Of a DNA stretch of 64,000 nt, positions 17,089 through 25,985 are shown one piece after another. Position numbers and translations under genes: made by a program. The stretch's first letter is position 1, and each line of letters opens with the position of its first letter. Source of the stretch: Hahellaceae bacterium (GTDB taxonomy: Bacteria; Pseudomonadota; Gammaproteobacteria; Pseudomonadales; Oleiphilaceae); assembly GCA_016716085.1 (NCBI GenBank), contig JADJWY010000023.1:62001-126000 (forward strand), in the 5' to 3' direction. The notes under the pieces are model-generated. The model was given only the letters and a program-made list of their open reading frames with translations. It was not told where the DNA came from and did not search any database.

Positions 17089-17927
17089 TCGTAAACGCTG
17101 ATGATGGTGGGCAGTTCGGTTTTACGACTGTCCACCCACCAGAAGAGATGCCGGTGCGCGGGTCGGTTGTATTGATACCCGGGCTATTTACGGGTATCAA
17201 TTTTTGGAGCTCTGCAAAAGGTGTTGGATTAGCAGCGTTCCTGGCAGAAAACGGCTATCTTTGCTGGCTGGTCGAAAGACGAGGCTTCGCCGGGATGAGA
17301 GAACAGGGCGATCCTGCAATTCGAGTAGGTCTGCAGGAGCATATTCAGTATGATCTACCCAGGTTGCAAACCCTTGTTGAACAAGCGCACCGTGGGCCCG
17401 TGTACTGGATCGGACATTCATTTGGAGGTGTGATTCTGGCTAAGGCTCTGTCCCGGCACCTGGATCAAAATAAAGTGGCTGGTGCGGTGTTGGTCGCCAG
17501 TCAGGTTGAGGTTGGTTTGCACACCTTGGTGCCTCCGCTTAGCTATGTGACTCGCGCGCTTGCGGGTTGGAATGGGTATCTCCCTGTCAGACGATTGGGA
17601 ATTGGCGGTTTTGATGAGCCAGATGCAGCGATCAACGATGCGTGCGACTGGGTTGCTAGTGCGCGTATGAATGTTGAATTTTTCGAAGGCTTCCGCGAAG
17701 TTAATACGCCTATCCTGGCAACTGTCGGAACAGGAGATAGATCAGACCCACCTGAAGGCTGCCGATTATTTTTGGAAAAGTTTGGGGGGCATCACAAGGA
17801 GTTTCGGCTTTTAGGTCGTCATAACGGGTATTCTGAGGACTTTTCGCATGCCGGCATTGTTGTGAGCAAGGTGGCGCAACGTGAGGTTTGGCCGATGTTC
17901 ATTGACTGGTTTAGCCGTTACCATTAG
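17085..17927 (+). CDS. Alpha/beta hydrolase
   Basis: A 280-residue cytoplasmic alpha/beta hydrolase. The oxyanion region is VVLIPGLFTGINFW, the nucleophile elbow GHSFGG (Ser about 113), a likely acid lies in VGTGDRSDPPEG, and the catalytic His is in LGRHNGYSEDFSH near the C-terminus. No signal peptide. GTG start overlapping the upstream stop by 4 bp. It resembles esterase/thioesterase-type enzymes more than secreted lipases. Sharing a TetR-controlled operon with a hot-dog protein, it probably hydrolyses an ester or thioester of an acyl or aromatic compound. Confidence 0.8.
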   Translation: MIVNADDGGQFGFTTVHPPEEMPVRGSVVLIPGLFTGINFWSSAKGVGLAAFLAENGYLCWLVERRGFAGMREQGDPAIRVGLQEHIQYDLPRLQTLVEQAHRGPVYWIGHSFGGVILAKALSRHLDQNKVAGAVLVASQVEVGLHTLVPPLSYVTRALAGWNGYLPVRRLGIGGFDEPDAAINDACDWVASARMNVEFFEGFREVNTPILATVGTGDRSDPPEGCRLFLEKFGGHHKEFRLLGRHNGYSEDFSHAGIVVSKVAQREVWPMFIDWFSRYH

Positions 17928-17954
17928 CCCCATTAACCCGAAAGAGAGCCTGGA

Positions 17955-18668
17955 ATGCGACTGGCATTTGTTTTAGTTGAACCCAAAGTACCTGAAAATG
18001 TGGGCGCCGCTGCACGTGCGCTCAAAACGATGGGGTTTCATCAGCTCTGGGTTGTGAATTCTGACGCGCATACCCATCCCGAGGCTGGCTGGGTCGCTCA
18101 CGGATCAGACGATATACTTGGCGGAATCCAGGTGTTTCCACATTTGCAGGCGGTGGCAGAGCAGGCTGATTTGTTGGTGGGAACTACCGCGAAGCCTCGT
18201 CACGGTTTAACTGACTGGCATTCACCCGCCCAGCTGCGTGAGACACTCGTTGGCAAAGGTAGCACAGTAGGGCAAATTGCATTGATATTCGGGCGTGAGG
18301 ATCGGGGTTTATCCAACGACGAGTTGGCGCTTTGCCACCTTCTGACTGGCATTCCCTTAGCCACAACGTTTCCTTCTCTGAATCTGGCGCAAGCCGTGAT
18401 GCTTTACGCCTGGGAACTTTCCGGGCTTGCCGCTTCCTCTTCGCGTGAACTATCCTGCGGCGACCCTGTATCAGATTCGGAACCTGGACCCTGGCGCGTG
18501 CTGCATGACCGCCTGCAACAACTGCTTCCCCGAATCGGTGCGGGTGACGACCCAAAACTCCGGGGTTGGCTACACGAAAGAGCCGGACTGTTGGGCGCCC
18601 GCGACGTCAGGATGATGCATACACTGGTGAGCGACATCGAACGGACGCTGGATCGGCTCGAACGCTAA
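17955..18668 (+). CDS. yjtD: TrmH-family RNA 2'-O-methyltransferase, YjtD/LasT-like
   Basis: A 237-residue SPOUT-class methyltransferase that would use S-adenosylmethionine to methylate RNA ribose 2'-OH groups. SPOUT motifs: motif 1 LVEPKVPENVGAAARALKTM, motif 2 ALIFGREDRGLSNDELALC and motif 3 SLNLAQAVMLYAWEL, which form the trefoil knot. The sequence is closer to E. coli YjtD (LasT) than to TrmJ, for example VGTTAKPR and the TGIPLATTFPSLNL segment. The precise target nucleotide is not established here. It follows the hydrolase by 27 bp on the same strand. Confidence 0.85.
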   Translation: MRLAFVLVEPKVPENVGAAARALKTMGFHQLWVVNSDAHTHPEAGWVAHGSDDILGGIQVFPHLQAVAEQADLLVGTTAKPRHGLTDWHSPAQLRETLVGKGSTVGQIALIFGREDRGLSNDELALCHLLTGIPLATTFPSLNLAQAVMLYAWELSGLAASSSRELSCGDPVSDSEPGPWRVLHDRLQQLLPRIGAGDDPKLRGWLHERAGLLGARDVRMMHTLVSDIERTLDRLER

Positions 18669-18781
18669 GTGCCCGATTCGGGACAGTCTCACACCCCAGA
18701 ACCTGCCTTTTTGTGTTACAATGCGCGTTTTTTCGCGTATTGGCCCCGTCAGTTGGCCCGCAGTAAAGGAGCAGGGCGCCC

Positions 18782-20272
18782 ATGTACGAAACCTTCCGCA
18801 GAGATTGGCTGAGTAACGTTCGAGGGGATGTACTGGCCGGCACCGTCGTTGCCCTGGCGCTTGTGCCTGAAGCCATCGCTTTTTCCATCATCGCCGGCGT
18901 TGATCCGAAAGTCGGGCTTTACGCTTCGTTTTGTATCGCTGTATTGATTGCTTTTGTGGGCGGGCGCCCCGGCATGATCAGCGCAGCAACGGGTGCAATG
19001 GCGCTTTTGATGACAACCTTGGTGAAAGACCATGGGCTGCAGTTTCTGCTGGCAACGACCCTGTTGACGGGCGTTCTGCAAATCGGGGCCGGGTACCTAA
19101 AGCTGGGCAATCTCATGCGCTTTGTTTCCCGATCTGTGGTCACCGGTTTTGTGAATGCGCTGGCCATTTTGATCTTTTTGGCGCAACTGCCCGAACTCAC
19201 GAATGTTACCTGGCATGTGTATGCCTTGACAGCAGCCGGGCTTGCCATTATTTACCTTTTTCCGTTAATTCCTGGCCTGGGTAAATCAGTTCCGTCGCCA
19301 CTCGTGTGCATTGTTATTCTCACCGCGTTTGCCATGTTGAGTGGGGTGGATGTCCGCACAGTCGGCGATATGGGCGAGTTACCCGATACCCTGCCGGTGT
19401 TTTTATGGCCGGACGTCCCCCTGACCTGGGAAACCCTGCAGATCATTCTCCCTTATGCGGTGGGGCTGGCGCTGGTGGGACTGCTCGAATCCATGATGAC
19501 GGCGACCATCGTGGATGACCTGACGGATACGACAAGTGACCGCAATCGCGAGTGCAAGGGGCAGGGGATTGCCAATATTGGTGCCGGGTTGCTGGGGGGG
19601 ATGGCGGGGTGCGCCATGATAGGCCAGTCCGTGATTAACGTGAAGTCCGGGGGGAGAGGGCGCCTTTCAACCTTTGTTGCAGGCGCCTTTCTTCTGATTC
19701 TGGTGGTATTCCTGGACGAGTGGCTCAAGCAGATCCCGATGGCCGCGCTGGTGGCGGTGATGATCATGGTTTCGATTGGAACCTTTTCCTGGGATTCGAT
19801 CCGTAATCTGCGCAGCTATCCGCTTTCATCCAATCTTGTCATGCTGGCCACCGTTGCCGTCGTTGTGGTGAGTCATAATCTTGCCTTGGGCGTTTTTGTG
19901 GGCGTTTTATTGGCCGCCCTGTTTTTCGCCAATAAGATCAGTCGCTTCCTGGTTGTTAAGACCTCATCTGCGGAGGTGGATTCTGATCGGATTTACCGGG
20001 TGGTTGGTCAGGTGTTCTTTGCGTCGGCCGAACCCTTTGTTCAGGCATTCGATTTTCAGGAAGCCGTCGATCATGTAACGATTGATTTGAGTCAGGCACA
20101 CTTTTGGGATATCACCTCTGTCGCGGCGCTGGACAAGGTTGTGATCCGCTTTCGGCGTGAAGGGGCACAGGTCACGGTAGTTGGAATGAATGAGGCGACT
20201 CAGACGGTTGTGGATCGTTTCGGTACCCATGACAAGCCAGAAGGCGTCGAAGCACTCATGACAGGTCATTGA
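18782..20272 (+). CDS. SulP-family anion transporter with STAS domain
   Basis: A 496-residue inner-membrane transporter of the SulP/SLC26 family (sulfate, bicarbonate or dicarboxylate). The N-terminal signature is VVALALVPEAIAFSIIAGVD. There are 10-14 TM segments up to about residue 390, with the conserved ALVGLLESMMTATIVDDLTD and NIGAGLLGGMAGCAMIGQS stretches. A cytosolic STAS domain occupies about 400-490 (VDHVTIDLSQAHFWDITSVA). The substrate cannot be read from the sequence; BicA-type bicarbonate uptake is possible. ATG start with AAAGGAG upstream. Followed after 20 bp by a universal stress protein gene, a pairing often seen with SulP. Confidence 0.88.
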   Translation: MYETFRRDWLSNVRGDVLAGTVVALALVPEAIAFSIIAGVDPKVGLYASFCIAVLIAFVGGRPGMISAATGAMALLMTTLVKDHGLQFLLATTLLTGVLQIGAGYLKLGNLMRFVSRSVVTGFVNALAILIFLAQLPELTNVTWHVYALTAAGLAIIYLFPLIPGLGKSVPSPLVCIVILTAFAMLSGVDVRTVGDMGELPDTLPVFLWPDVPLTWETLQIILPYAVGLALVGLLESMMTATIVDDLTDTTSDRNRECKGQGIANIGAGLLGGMAGCAMIGQSVINVKSGGRGRLSTFVAGAFLLILVVFLDEWLKQIPMAALVAVMIMVSIGTFSWDSIRNLRSYPLSSNLVMLATVAVVVVSHNLALGVFVGVLLAALFFANKISRFLVVKTSSAEVDSDRIYRVVGQVFFASAEPFVQAFDFQEAVDHVTIDLSQAHFWDITSVAALDKVVIRFRREGAQVTVVGMNEATQTVVDRFGTHDKPEGVEALMTGH

Positions 20273-20292
20273 TCAGATTCAAGGAGGACATC

Positions 20293-21144
20293 ATGCGTAA
20301 TATCACCGCCTGCATTGATGGCTCGGCATTATCCGGCAGTGTCTGCGATGCGTCAGCCTGGGCCAGTCTGCGCTTGGGCGCTCCGCTCCGCTTGCTACAT
20401 GCGTTGGAAAGGGAGGCCGGTCAGACAGATGCTGATTTTTCCGGTGCAATTGGGCTGGGAAGTCGCGAGCATCTTTTGGATAGTCTGACCCGCCAGGATG
20501 AGGCGCGTGGTCGCTCAGCGATGGCAGAGGGCAAATCACTGCTGCAAAACGCCACACTGCGGGTCAAGGCGCAGGGAGTGACCGACGTCACTGTCGGGCA
20601 GCGTCACGGCGGACTCACAGAGGTACTGCAGTACGAGGAAAAAGAAAGTCGATTATTTGTCATCGGGCGCCATGGGACTCAGCATCAGGGTGATGGGAGA
20701 TTCGTGGGCGCTCAGGTTGAATCGCTGGTGCGGCAGGTTCATGTTCCTATCCTCATGACGACGGGGGCTTTCCTTCCACCAACACGCTTTATGATCGCCT
20801 ACGACGGCAGCGAAGTTGCCGATGGGGCGATTAAGGCCTTTGCCGGAAGCGCCTTGCTTAAGCACATTCCCGGTGAACTTGTGATGGTGGGCGCCGACAA
20901 CGCTGCGAATCAGTTGAGATTGAGCAGAGCGAGTCAGGCGCTGCAAGAACAGGGCTACACGCTACAGGCGCATTTAATTCAGGGCGAGATTGTTCCCGCG
21001 CTATCTTCTTTCCAGCGTGAACATGGCGTTGATCTGAAAGTGATGGGGGCTTATGGGCACTCGCGTTTGCAGGAGCTGTTTATCGGGAGTCAGACCACCC
21101 GTATGATTCGTGAAAGTCTGATCCCTCTGCTGCTACTGAGATAA
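20293..21144 (+). CDS. Tandem universal stress protein (UspA x2)
   Basis: A 283-residue cytoplasmic protein with two Usp domains. The first (about 1-140) starts MRNITACIDGSALSGSVC and has an ATP-loop-like end, FVIGRHGTQHQGDGRFVGAQ. The second (about 155-283) starts RFMIAYDGSEVADGAI and ends MGAYGHSRLQELFIGSQT, the G-x2-G-x9-G-S/T nucleotide motif. The ATG at 20293 follows AGGAGG by 6 bp, which rules out an upstream in-frame TTG at 20269. Placed behind the SulP gene, it probably modulates that transporter or responds to the same stress. Confidence 0.88.
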   Translation: MRNITACIDGSALSGSVCDASAWASLRLGAPLRLLHALEREAGQTDADFSGAIGLGSREHLLDSLTRQDEARGRSAMAEGKSLLQNATLRVKAQGVTDVTVGQRHGGLTEVLQYEEKESRLFVIGRHGTQHQGDGRFVGAQVESLVRQVHVPILMTTGAFLPPTRFMIAYDGSEVADGAIKAFAGSALLKHIPGELVMVGADNAANQLRLSRASQALQEQGYTLQAHLIQGEIVPALSSFQREHGVDLKVMGAYGHSRLQELFIGSQTTRMIRESLIPLLLLR

Positions 21145-21145
21145 G

Positions 21146-21670
21146 CTATCGTTGATCTTCCGGCGACTTGACCTCGGCAAAGACCGAGGTGGTACCATCT
21201 TTGTTCAGCTGCAGAACCTGATACGGCATAAAACGGTCTTCCACTTCCATGCCGGGCGATCCAACGGGCATGCCCGGCACAGAAAGCCCAGCCGCACCCG
21301 ACGGTGGTGCGGCGAGAAACTGACTGACAAACTTGCGGGGCACATGGCCCTCGAAGACGAAACCGCTTTCTGAAACGGCGGTGTGGCAGCTTTGATACGG
21401 CCCGGCAATCCCCAGATCCTTTTTCAGCGCGTAGAGATCTTCGGGATGATCAACCGCAATGTCAAAGCCCGCCGCTTTCATCTGATCAATCCATGCGCCA
21501 CAACAGCTACAGGTCGGCGACTTATATACCTTGAGCAAGGTTTTGGCTTCTGAGATTTTGGTCTCTGCGGCTGAAGTCGTCGATGCAGCTGTGTTTGAAG
21601 GCGCTTCCTGAGAGCAGGCGGTGAGCGGGAAAGCAAGGAGTACGGTGAGCGTAAAGGCTTTAATTCTCAT
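21146..21670 (-). CDS. DUF411 metal-binding lipoprotein-like protein
   Basis: About 174 residues: lipobox-like LTACSQ at the N-terminus, an Ala/Ser/Thr-rich linker, then the DUF411 domain with KSPTCSCCGAWIDQM and the downstream CHTAVSESGFVFEGHVP, VPGMPVGSPGME and YQVLQLNKDG. DUF411 proteins are periplasmic and linked to copper handling. The four Cys in SPTCSCCG...QSCH are the probable ligands. Start ATG at 21670 (MRIKAFTL). Its first 11 bp overlap the end of the upstream gene on the same strand. It ends 1 bp from the convergent usp gene. Confidence 0.85.
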   Translation of the reverse strand: MRIKAFTLTVLLAFPLTACSQEAPSNTAASTTSAAETKISEAKTLLKVYKSPTCSCCGAWIDQMKAAGFDIAVDHPEDLYALKKDLGIAGPYQSCHTAVSESGFVFEGHVPRKFVSQFLAAPPSGAAGLSVPGMPVGSPGMEVEDRFMPYQVLQLNKDGTTSVFAEVKSPEDQR

Positions 21671-22937
21671 ATTGGGGTAGTTCAAGTGCCAGTCGAAGAA
21701 AAGGGTCGTTAATAGACGACTTAATCATGCTCGCATGTTGAGGCTCACGCAAGGCGTAGTGATTGAAAACCGCACGCTTGGCGTAATCACTTTCGACGGT
21801 ATTGGTCAGCGAATTTACCCAGGCCTCGGCGGCGATAGAATCTCTGGCCAGCCACTTCTCAGCGATGAATTCAGCGGCAAAGGCACGCGACTCAGCAGGC
21901 AGCTCCATCAGCTTATAGGCGATGTCCTGCGGTGCCCGTTCTGCGATTTTTTGGATAACACCGAACACCCAATCATTTTGTACGGCACCTTGATAGGGCT
22001 GCGTGGCCAGACGCAGAGCCGTCCATTGGTAGTCCGGTTGTGATGCCAGACTCACCAACGCCGCCTGCAGAGCAGGCGAGTAGCTACTTTCATCGGCAAC
22101 CCGGATCAACTCGAGCCATTCTCCGACCGTATCAGGATAACGCGCTGCCCATTGCTCAGCGATATACGTCGCCGCAGCGCTTCGCTCTGACGCATCGGTA
22201 ATCCTGGACAACGTATCAAGGCTCAGCGATAAGTTCTCAACACCGCCGTGGTGGAGCCAGGCGACCCGTGCGGTATGGTATTCAGCCGTATTTCCTTGCG
22301 TGTTCAGCCACAATGCAGCTTCCTGGGGCGAGTTTTCTGTCCACAATTCAACGATGTGGGTCAGAATGTGTTTACGCACATCCGGTGCTTCGATCATCTG
22401 GGCTTGATTAGCGGCGGTGGAAGGCGAGTGTTGGGAAAGTCCAATAAAAATGGATTTCAACCAGGCTGCTTGCAATGCCTGGGGTTGCTGACTGACCCAA
22501 CGGTAAGCGTCATCAAAATGCAAACGACCGGCTTCCTCCAGCGCAAACCCCAGGATCTCGTCGTAAGGAGGTTCCTGCAAATAGGCGGCTGCGAAATTTA
22601 AGGCCGCCAGCGGTGCCTGACGCACCCAATCAAACATACGCGTCATCAGGTCTTCAGGGGAGAGCGTATCGACATCGACAGGCGTCAGCGTTTTGAATGG
22701 GGGTGACTCGGTAAACTTACTTGCAAACCATGCGGTGACGGAGGGCATTTCATTGACCGGGGCGGGCTCACTCACCGCCGCCTGTACTTTGGCGGCAAGG
22801 GTTGGCATGGTTGAACTTTCGCCCTGCCGGAGGATAATCACCAAAGTAAAGACGGCGACCCACAGCGCAAAGCCTGCGACAGCAAGCTGTGTTCGTTTGC
22901 GAATCCCTGATGCACGCCGCCGTTTCATGACACTCAT
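21660..22937 (-). CDS. Membrane-anchored helical-repeat protein of unknown function
   Basis: 425 residues, not recognised. A basic N-terminus (MKRRRASGIRKR) precedes one TM helix (about 19-38), so the rest is likely periplasmic. From about residue 95 the chain is built of degenerate helical repeats of about 30 residues: DWVRQAPLAALNFAAAYLQ, RWVSQQPQALQAAWLKSI, LWTENSPQEAALWLNT, QWAARYPDTVGEWLEL and KWLARDSIAAEAWVNSL. The core pattern is W-x4-P-x2-A-x2-W-L, a TPR/HEAT-like solenoid. Translationally overlapped with the DUF411 gene downstream. The repeats suggest a scaffold or binding role. Confidence 0.6.
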   Translation of the reverse strand: MSVMKRRRASGIRKRTQLAVAGFALWVAVFTLVIILRQGESSTMPTLAAKVQAAVSEPAPVNEMPSVTAWFASKFTESPPFKTLTPVDVDTLSPEDLMTRMFDWVRQAPLAALNFAAAYLQEPPYDEILGFALEEAGRLHFDDAYRWVSQQPQALQAAWLKSIFIGLSQHSPSTAANQAQMIEAPDVRKHILTHIVELWTENSPQEAALWLNTQGNTAEYHTARVAWLHHGGVENLSLSLDTLSRITDASERSAAATYIAEQWAARYPDTVGEWLELIRVADESSYSPALQAALVSLASQPDYQWTALRLATQPYQGAVQNDWVFGVIQKIAERAPQDIAYKLMELPAESRAFAAEFIAEKWLARDSIAAEAWVNSLTNTVESDYAKRAVFNHYALREPQHASMIKSSINDPFLRLALELPQYEN

Positions 22938-22983
22938 ATTAAAAAATATTGTTTCACCTATCTATAACGAATGGCCCACTTAA

Positions 22984-22998
22984 GTCAAACTGTTTGAC
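22984..22998. promoter_or_regulatory. Perfect 15-bp palindrome between divergent genes
   Basis: GTCAAACTGTTTGAC (7-1-7) sits midway in the 100-bp gap between the minus-strand gene starting at 22937 and the plus-strand gene starting at 23038. Its right arm contains TTGACA-like bases. It is a candidate operator for a dimeric repressor acting on one or both genes. Confidence 0.4.
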
Positions 22999-23037
22999 AA
23001 TAGGACGCGCACCGCCTCAAGGTTTTGGATTTTTCTC

Positions 23038-24042
23038 ATGCTGGATTTGTTTCACTCCATCTTCCGTCATCACGACCTCCCGGTGAATGACGCTCGTCAT
23101 CAACTGATTCGGGAGGCAAGCCATCGGGCGATAGAGGTCATCGACAAACGTCTGAATGCTGTCTCGGGCAGTCACCGACGGATTCGTAGCGCCGTCGAAG
23201 TGGCGATTGACCATGTTGTCGGCATGGCCGAAGCATTCCCGGAGCCTGAACGAATTACCTTTGAGAGCTATCGGCGCAATCCCGTTATCGGAGCTCTGTT
23301 TGCATCCCAGGACCACTTGCTGGAATTACTGACCCAGGACCAGGCCATCAATACCGCACGCCATCAACTGACGCATCGGGGTGATCTGTACTCGCTGCTG
23401 GTCACAACGATGAAAAAACGCCATTACATCGGCCCTGATCTGGTCAACGGTGTGATTCAGCAAGAGGTAGCGCTGACAGCCGTCAGTTTTGATCACCACC
23501 ACTTTCTGGATGTTTCAGGAGATGAAGTCATGACGCGCACACGGCTCAAGAAGCGCGCATTCGATGTGATGCTGCATCAAATTCTGGAAGTTATCGAAGC
23601 GCGTCAACACTCGCAACAAACCCTGCAAGGCCAACGGAGACTCATTCAGCATAAACTCGATCTGCTACACAAGGCGGGTTGGCATTTTTCACCTCCGACG
23701 ACGAGTGAAGGTGGCGTATCTGAACTGGAGGCCAGTTTGCACAGGATTGAAGAGGCACTGGCGGCGTTTGGCGCGCCTGAGCAAACGCTTGAAAACCACT
23801 TAAATTTACTCAAACAGTCGCTGGAGAACCCGGAGCAACTCCTCGCGCTCAAACCAATCTCGCCCATTCTCGACATGCAAAACATCGAGCGATCCAGCGA
23901 AAGTGCGCATGCGCATGTTGTTCCGCTACACCAGTTGCTGGACAGGCATCAAAGAGCCTTCATCATCACGCCGTTACGAATTGACATGGCGTTTATGAAT
24001 CAGGCTCAGAATTCGCTTCATTCTTTAGCGCCTGCTCTGTGA
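23038..24042 (+). CDS. Conserved cytoplasmic protein of unknown function
   Basis: 334 residues, not recognised. Rich in His, Gln and Leu, predicted mostly alpha-helical, with no signal peptide or TM segment. Notable stretches: HRAIEVIDKRLNAVSGSHRR, VALTAVSFDHHHFLDVSGDE, and a coiled-coil-like part at about 170-290 (QILEVIEARQHSQQTLQGQR, then LEASLHRIEEALAAFG). The C-terminus contains VPLHQLLDRHQRAFIITPLR, perhaps a small beta element. The last 50 bp overlap the convergent gene at 23993-24283. The His clusters could bind metal, but no known motif is present. Confidence 0.6.
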   Translation: MLDLFHSIFRHHDLPVNDARHQLIREASHRAIEVIDKRLNAVSGSHRRIRSAVEVAIDHVVGMAEAFPEPERITFESYRRNPVIGALFASQDHLLELLTQDQAINTARHQLTHRGDLYSLLVTTMKKRHYIGPDLVNGVIQQEVALTAVSFDHHHFLDVSGDEVMTRTRLKKRAFDVMLHQILEVIEARQHSQQTLQGQRRLIQHKLDLLHKAGWHFSPPTTSEGGVSELEASLHRIEEALAAFGAPEQTLENHLNLLKQSLENPEQLLALKPISPILDMQNIERSSESAHAHVVPLHQLLDRHQRAFIITPLRIDMAFMNQAQNSLHSLAPAL

Positions 24043-24283
24043 TTTCCAGATAAATCGCACTCATTTTAGCGGCGATTTCAGACAATTCCGGGTGTCGGGC
24101 GTAGAGCGCCCTGACATGCCGGGCTTCGTCAAAGATTTCCTGCAGGAAGATGATGTCAAACTCGGTCAGTCGTTCGCCATGGTTGACCCGCTCTTGCAGC
24201 TCCAATGTTCGGGGTAAGCGGTAATGCACGAGTCTTTCGCACAGTACTTCAATGGTTCCTTCATCTGCGTGGGGTACGTTCAC
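23993..24283 (-). CDS. Small helical protein of unknown function
   Basis: 96 residues, acidic and predicted all-helical: EVLCERLVHYRLPRTLELQE, FDIIFLQEIFDEARHVRALY and MSAIYLEITEQALKNEANSE. No signal, TM or recognised domain. It overlaps the end of the opposite gene by 50 bp, and its start lies about 90 bp from the divergent opg-type gene. ORF-like codon use and compact helices make it likely real, but the function is unknown. Confidence 0.55.
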   Translation of the reverse strand: MNVPHADEGTIEVLCERLVHYRLPRTLELQERVNHGERLTEFDIIFLQEIFDEARHVRALYARHPELSEIAAKMSAIYLEITEQALKNEANSEPDS

Positions 24284-24372
24284 GACACCTGTTCCAGGTT
24301 AAAAAATATCAGTCTACTCCTTTGGGGGCTATCTCGTATAATTAAGTCATTGAAACCTTGAGAGCCCCCGCT

Positions 24373-25938
24373 ATGGCCATCCCCTTAAACAAGCTTTTGA
24401 GCCTGAGTCTTGCTTCGATGTTATGCGTCAGCCCGATCGTACAGGGCGCATCTGCAGAGGAGCCGTTCAGCTATGCGCAATTAAAAGGTCTGGCCCAACA
24501 CATGGCAGCACAGCCTTACGAGCCGCCGTCTGACGAGCTACCCTCTGAAGTGGCTGAACTCAGTTGGGATCAATATCAGGCGGTTCAGATGAAAAAGGAA
24601 CAAGCCTTATGGTCTGAGGATGCGCAAAGTTTATTCCGCATTGGCTTCTTCCACCTTGGCCTTTTTTTTAAAACACCGGTCAGAATGCATGTCGTAGATG
24701 AGACTGGGCAGGTGTCGAATGTGGCCTATACCCACGAACTCTTTGAGTATGGTAAAAGTGGGCTGCAGGAGGTTGAGTTGCCTGAAGACCTGGGCTTTGC
24801 CGGGTTCCGAATCAACTATCACACGCACTGGATGACCGATGTCGCCGCATTTTTAGGCGCGGCGTATTTTCGTGCTGTGGGTGGGGAAGGGCAGTACGGT
24901 TTGTCAGCGCGTGGACTGGCGCTCAACACGGGCGATCCGGAAGGAGAAGAGTTTCCACGCTTCAGCGATTACTGGTTTATCAAGCCTTCCCCGGGTGCAG
25001 AGGTTCTGACCGTGTATGCGCTGATGCAATCAGAACGTGTGATGGGCGCTTATCGTTTCGATATTCAGCCCGGTGACACGCTGACAATGAATGTTGACGT
25101 TGCGCTCTATCCCCGTCGCCCTCTGGATCGGGTCGGTATCGCGCCCCTGACCAGCATGTATCAACATGGCGAAAATGATCAGCGCATGGCGAACGACTGG
25201 CGCCCCGAAATTCATGACTCGGACGGCCTGAGTCTTTTAAGCGGTTCAGGCGAGTGGATCTGGCGCCCGCTCAAGAATCCCGCCCATTTGCTTTACTCGA
25301 CCTTTGGGATGGATCACATCAGAGGCTTCGGCCTGCTTCAGCGGGATCGTAGCTTTGACCACTATCAGGACGATGGCGTGTTCTATGAAAAACGGCCCAG
25401 TTTATGGATTGAGCCACGCGGCGACTGGGGCGCGGGCTCCATCGATCTGGTTGAGATACCAACCCAGGACGAAACGTTTGATAATATCGTCGCCTATTGG
25501 AACCCTTCCGACGTTTTGCTCGGCGGCCTGGAATATCTTTATAGCTACCGGATGCACTGGGGTGGCAAGCCCCCGATTGAGTCGCCTCTGGCCCAGGTCG
25601 TCGCCACGCGGACGGGCGTCGGCGGTGTTGTCGGTCAGCCACGCAAATACTTTTCGCGCCGCTTTGCGGTTGATTTTGCCGGAGGCAATTTCCGAAGCCT
25701 GCGTGATCAACCCAACCTGACGCCGGTCATCTCCGCCTCACGAGGGGAAATTGAAATAACGTCAGCACGCCCCCTGCCGGGTCAATCAGGCTATCGCGCC
25801 CTGTTCGACCTCAAGCCGACTGACGACAGTACAGACCCCATTGAGCTGCGCTTACATCTGGAACACAACGGTCGGCCGATGACAGAGGTCTGGACTTATC
25901 AATATGTTCCGCCGCCTCCCAAGGCGCGAACGTACTGA
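24373..25938 (+). CDS. Periplasmic glucan biosynthesis protein, OpgG/OpgD family
   Basis: About 521 residues with a signal peptide (cleavage likely near QGASAEE). The MdoG/OpgG fold follows: FSYAQLKGLAQHMAAQPYEP near the N-terminus, GFAGFRINYH, FLGAAYFRAVGGEGQYGLSA (a strongly conserved OpgG/OpgD block), HDSDGLSLLSGSGEWIWRPL and FGLLQRDRSFDHYQDDGVFY. These proteins are needed for osmoregulated periplasmic glucans in Gram-negative envelopes. The ATG at 24373 is chosen over a TTG at 24358. There is no opgH neighbour, so the glucan synthase must be elsewhere. A TATAAT-like -10 lies at about 24336-24341. OpgG versus OpgD cannot be settled by eye. Confidence 0.9.
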   Translation: MAIPLNKLLSLSLASMLCVSPIVQGASAEEPFSYAQLKGLAQHMAAQPYEPPSDELPSEVAELSWDQYQAVQMKKEQALWSEDAQSLFRIGFFHLGLFFKTPVRMHVVDETGQVSNVAYTHELFEYGKSGLQEVELPEDLGFAGFRINYHTHWMTDVAAFLGAAYFRAVGGEGQYGLSARGLALNTGDPEGEEFPRFSDYWFIKPSPGAEVLTVYALMQSERVMGAYRFDIQPGDTLTMNVDVALYPRRPLDRVGIAPLTSMYQHGENDQRMANDWRPEIHDSDGLSLLSGSGEWIWRPLKNPAHLLYSTFGMDHIRGFGLLQRDRSFDHYQDDGVFYEKRPSLWIEPRGDWGAGSIDLVEIPTQDETFDNIVAYWNPSDVLLGGLEYLYSYRMHWGGKPPIESPLAQVVATRTGVGGVVGQPRKYFSRRFAVDFAGGNFRSLRDQPNLTPVISASRGEIEITSARPLPGQSGYRALFDLKPTDDSTDPIELRLHLEHNGRPMTEVWTYQYVPPPPKARTY

Positions 25939-25985
25939 AAGGTAATCAAGCAGCGAACTGTCCAAATGAAAATTACGCGCCTATT

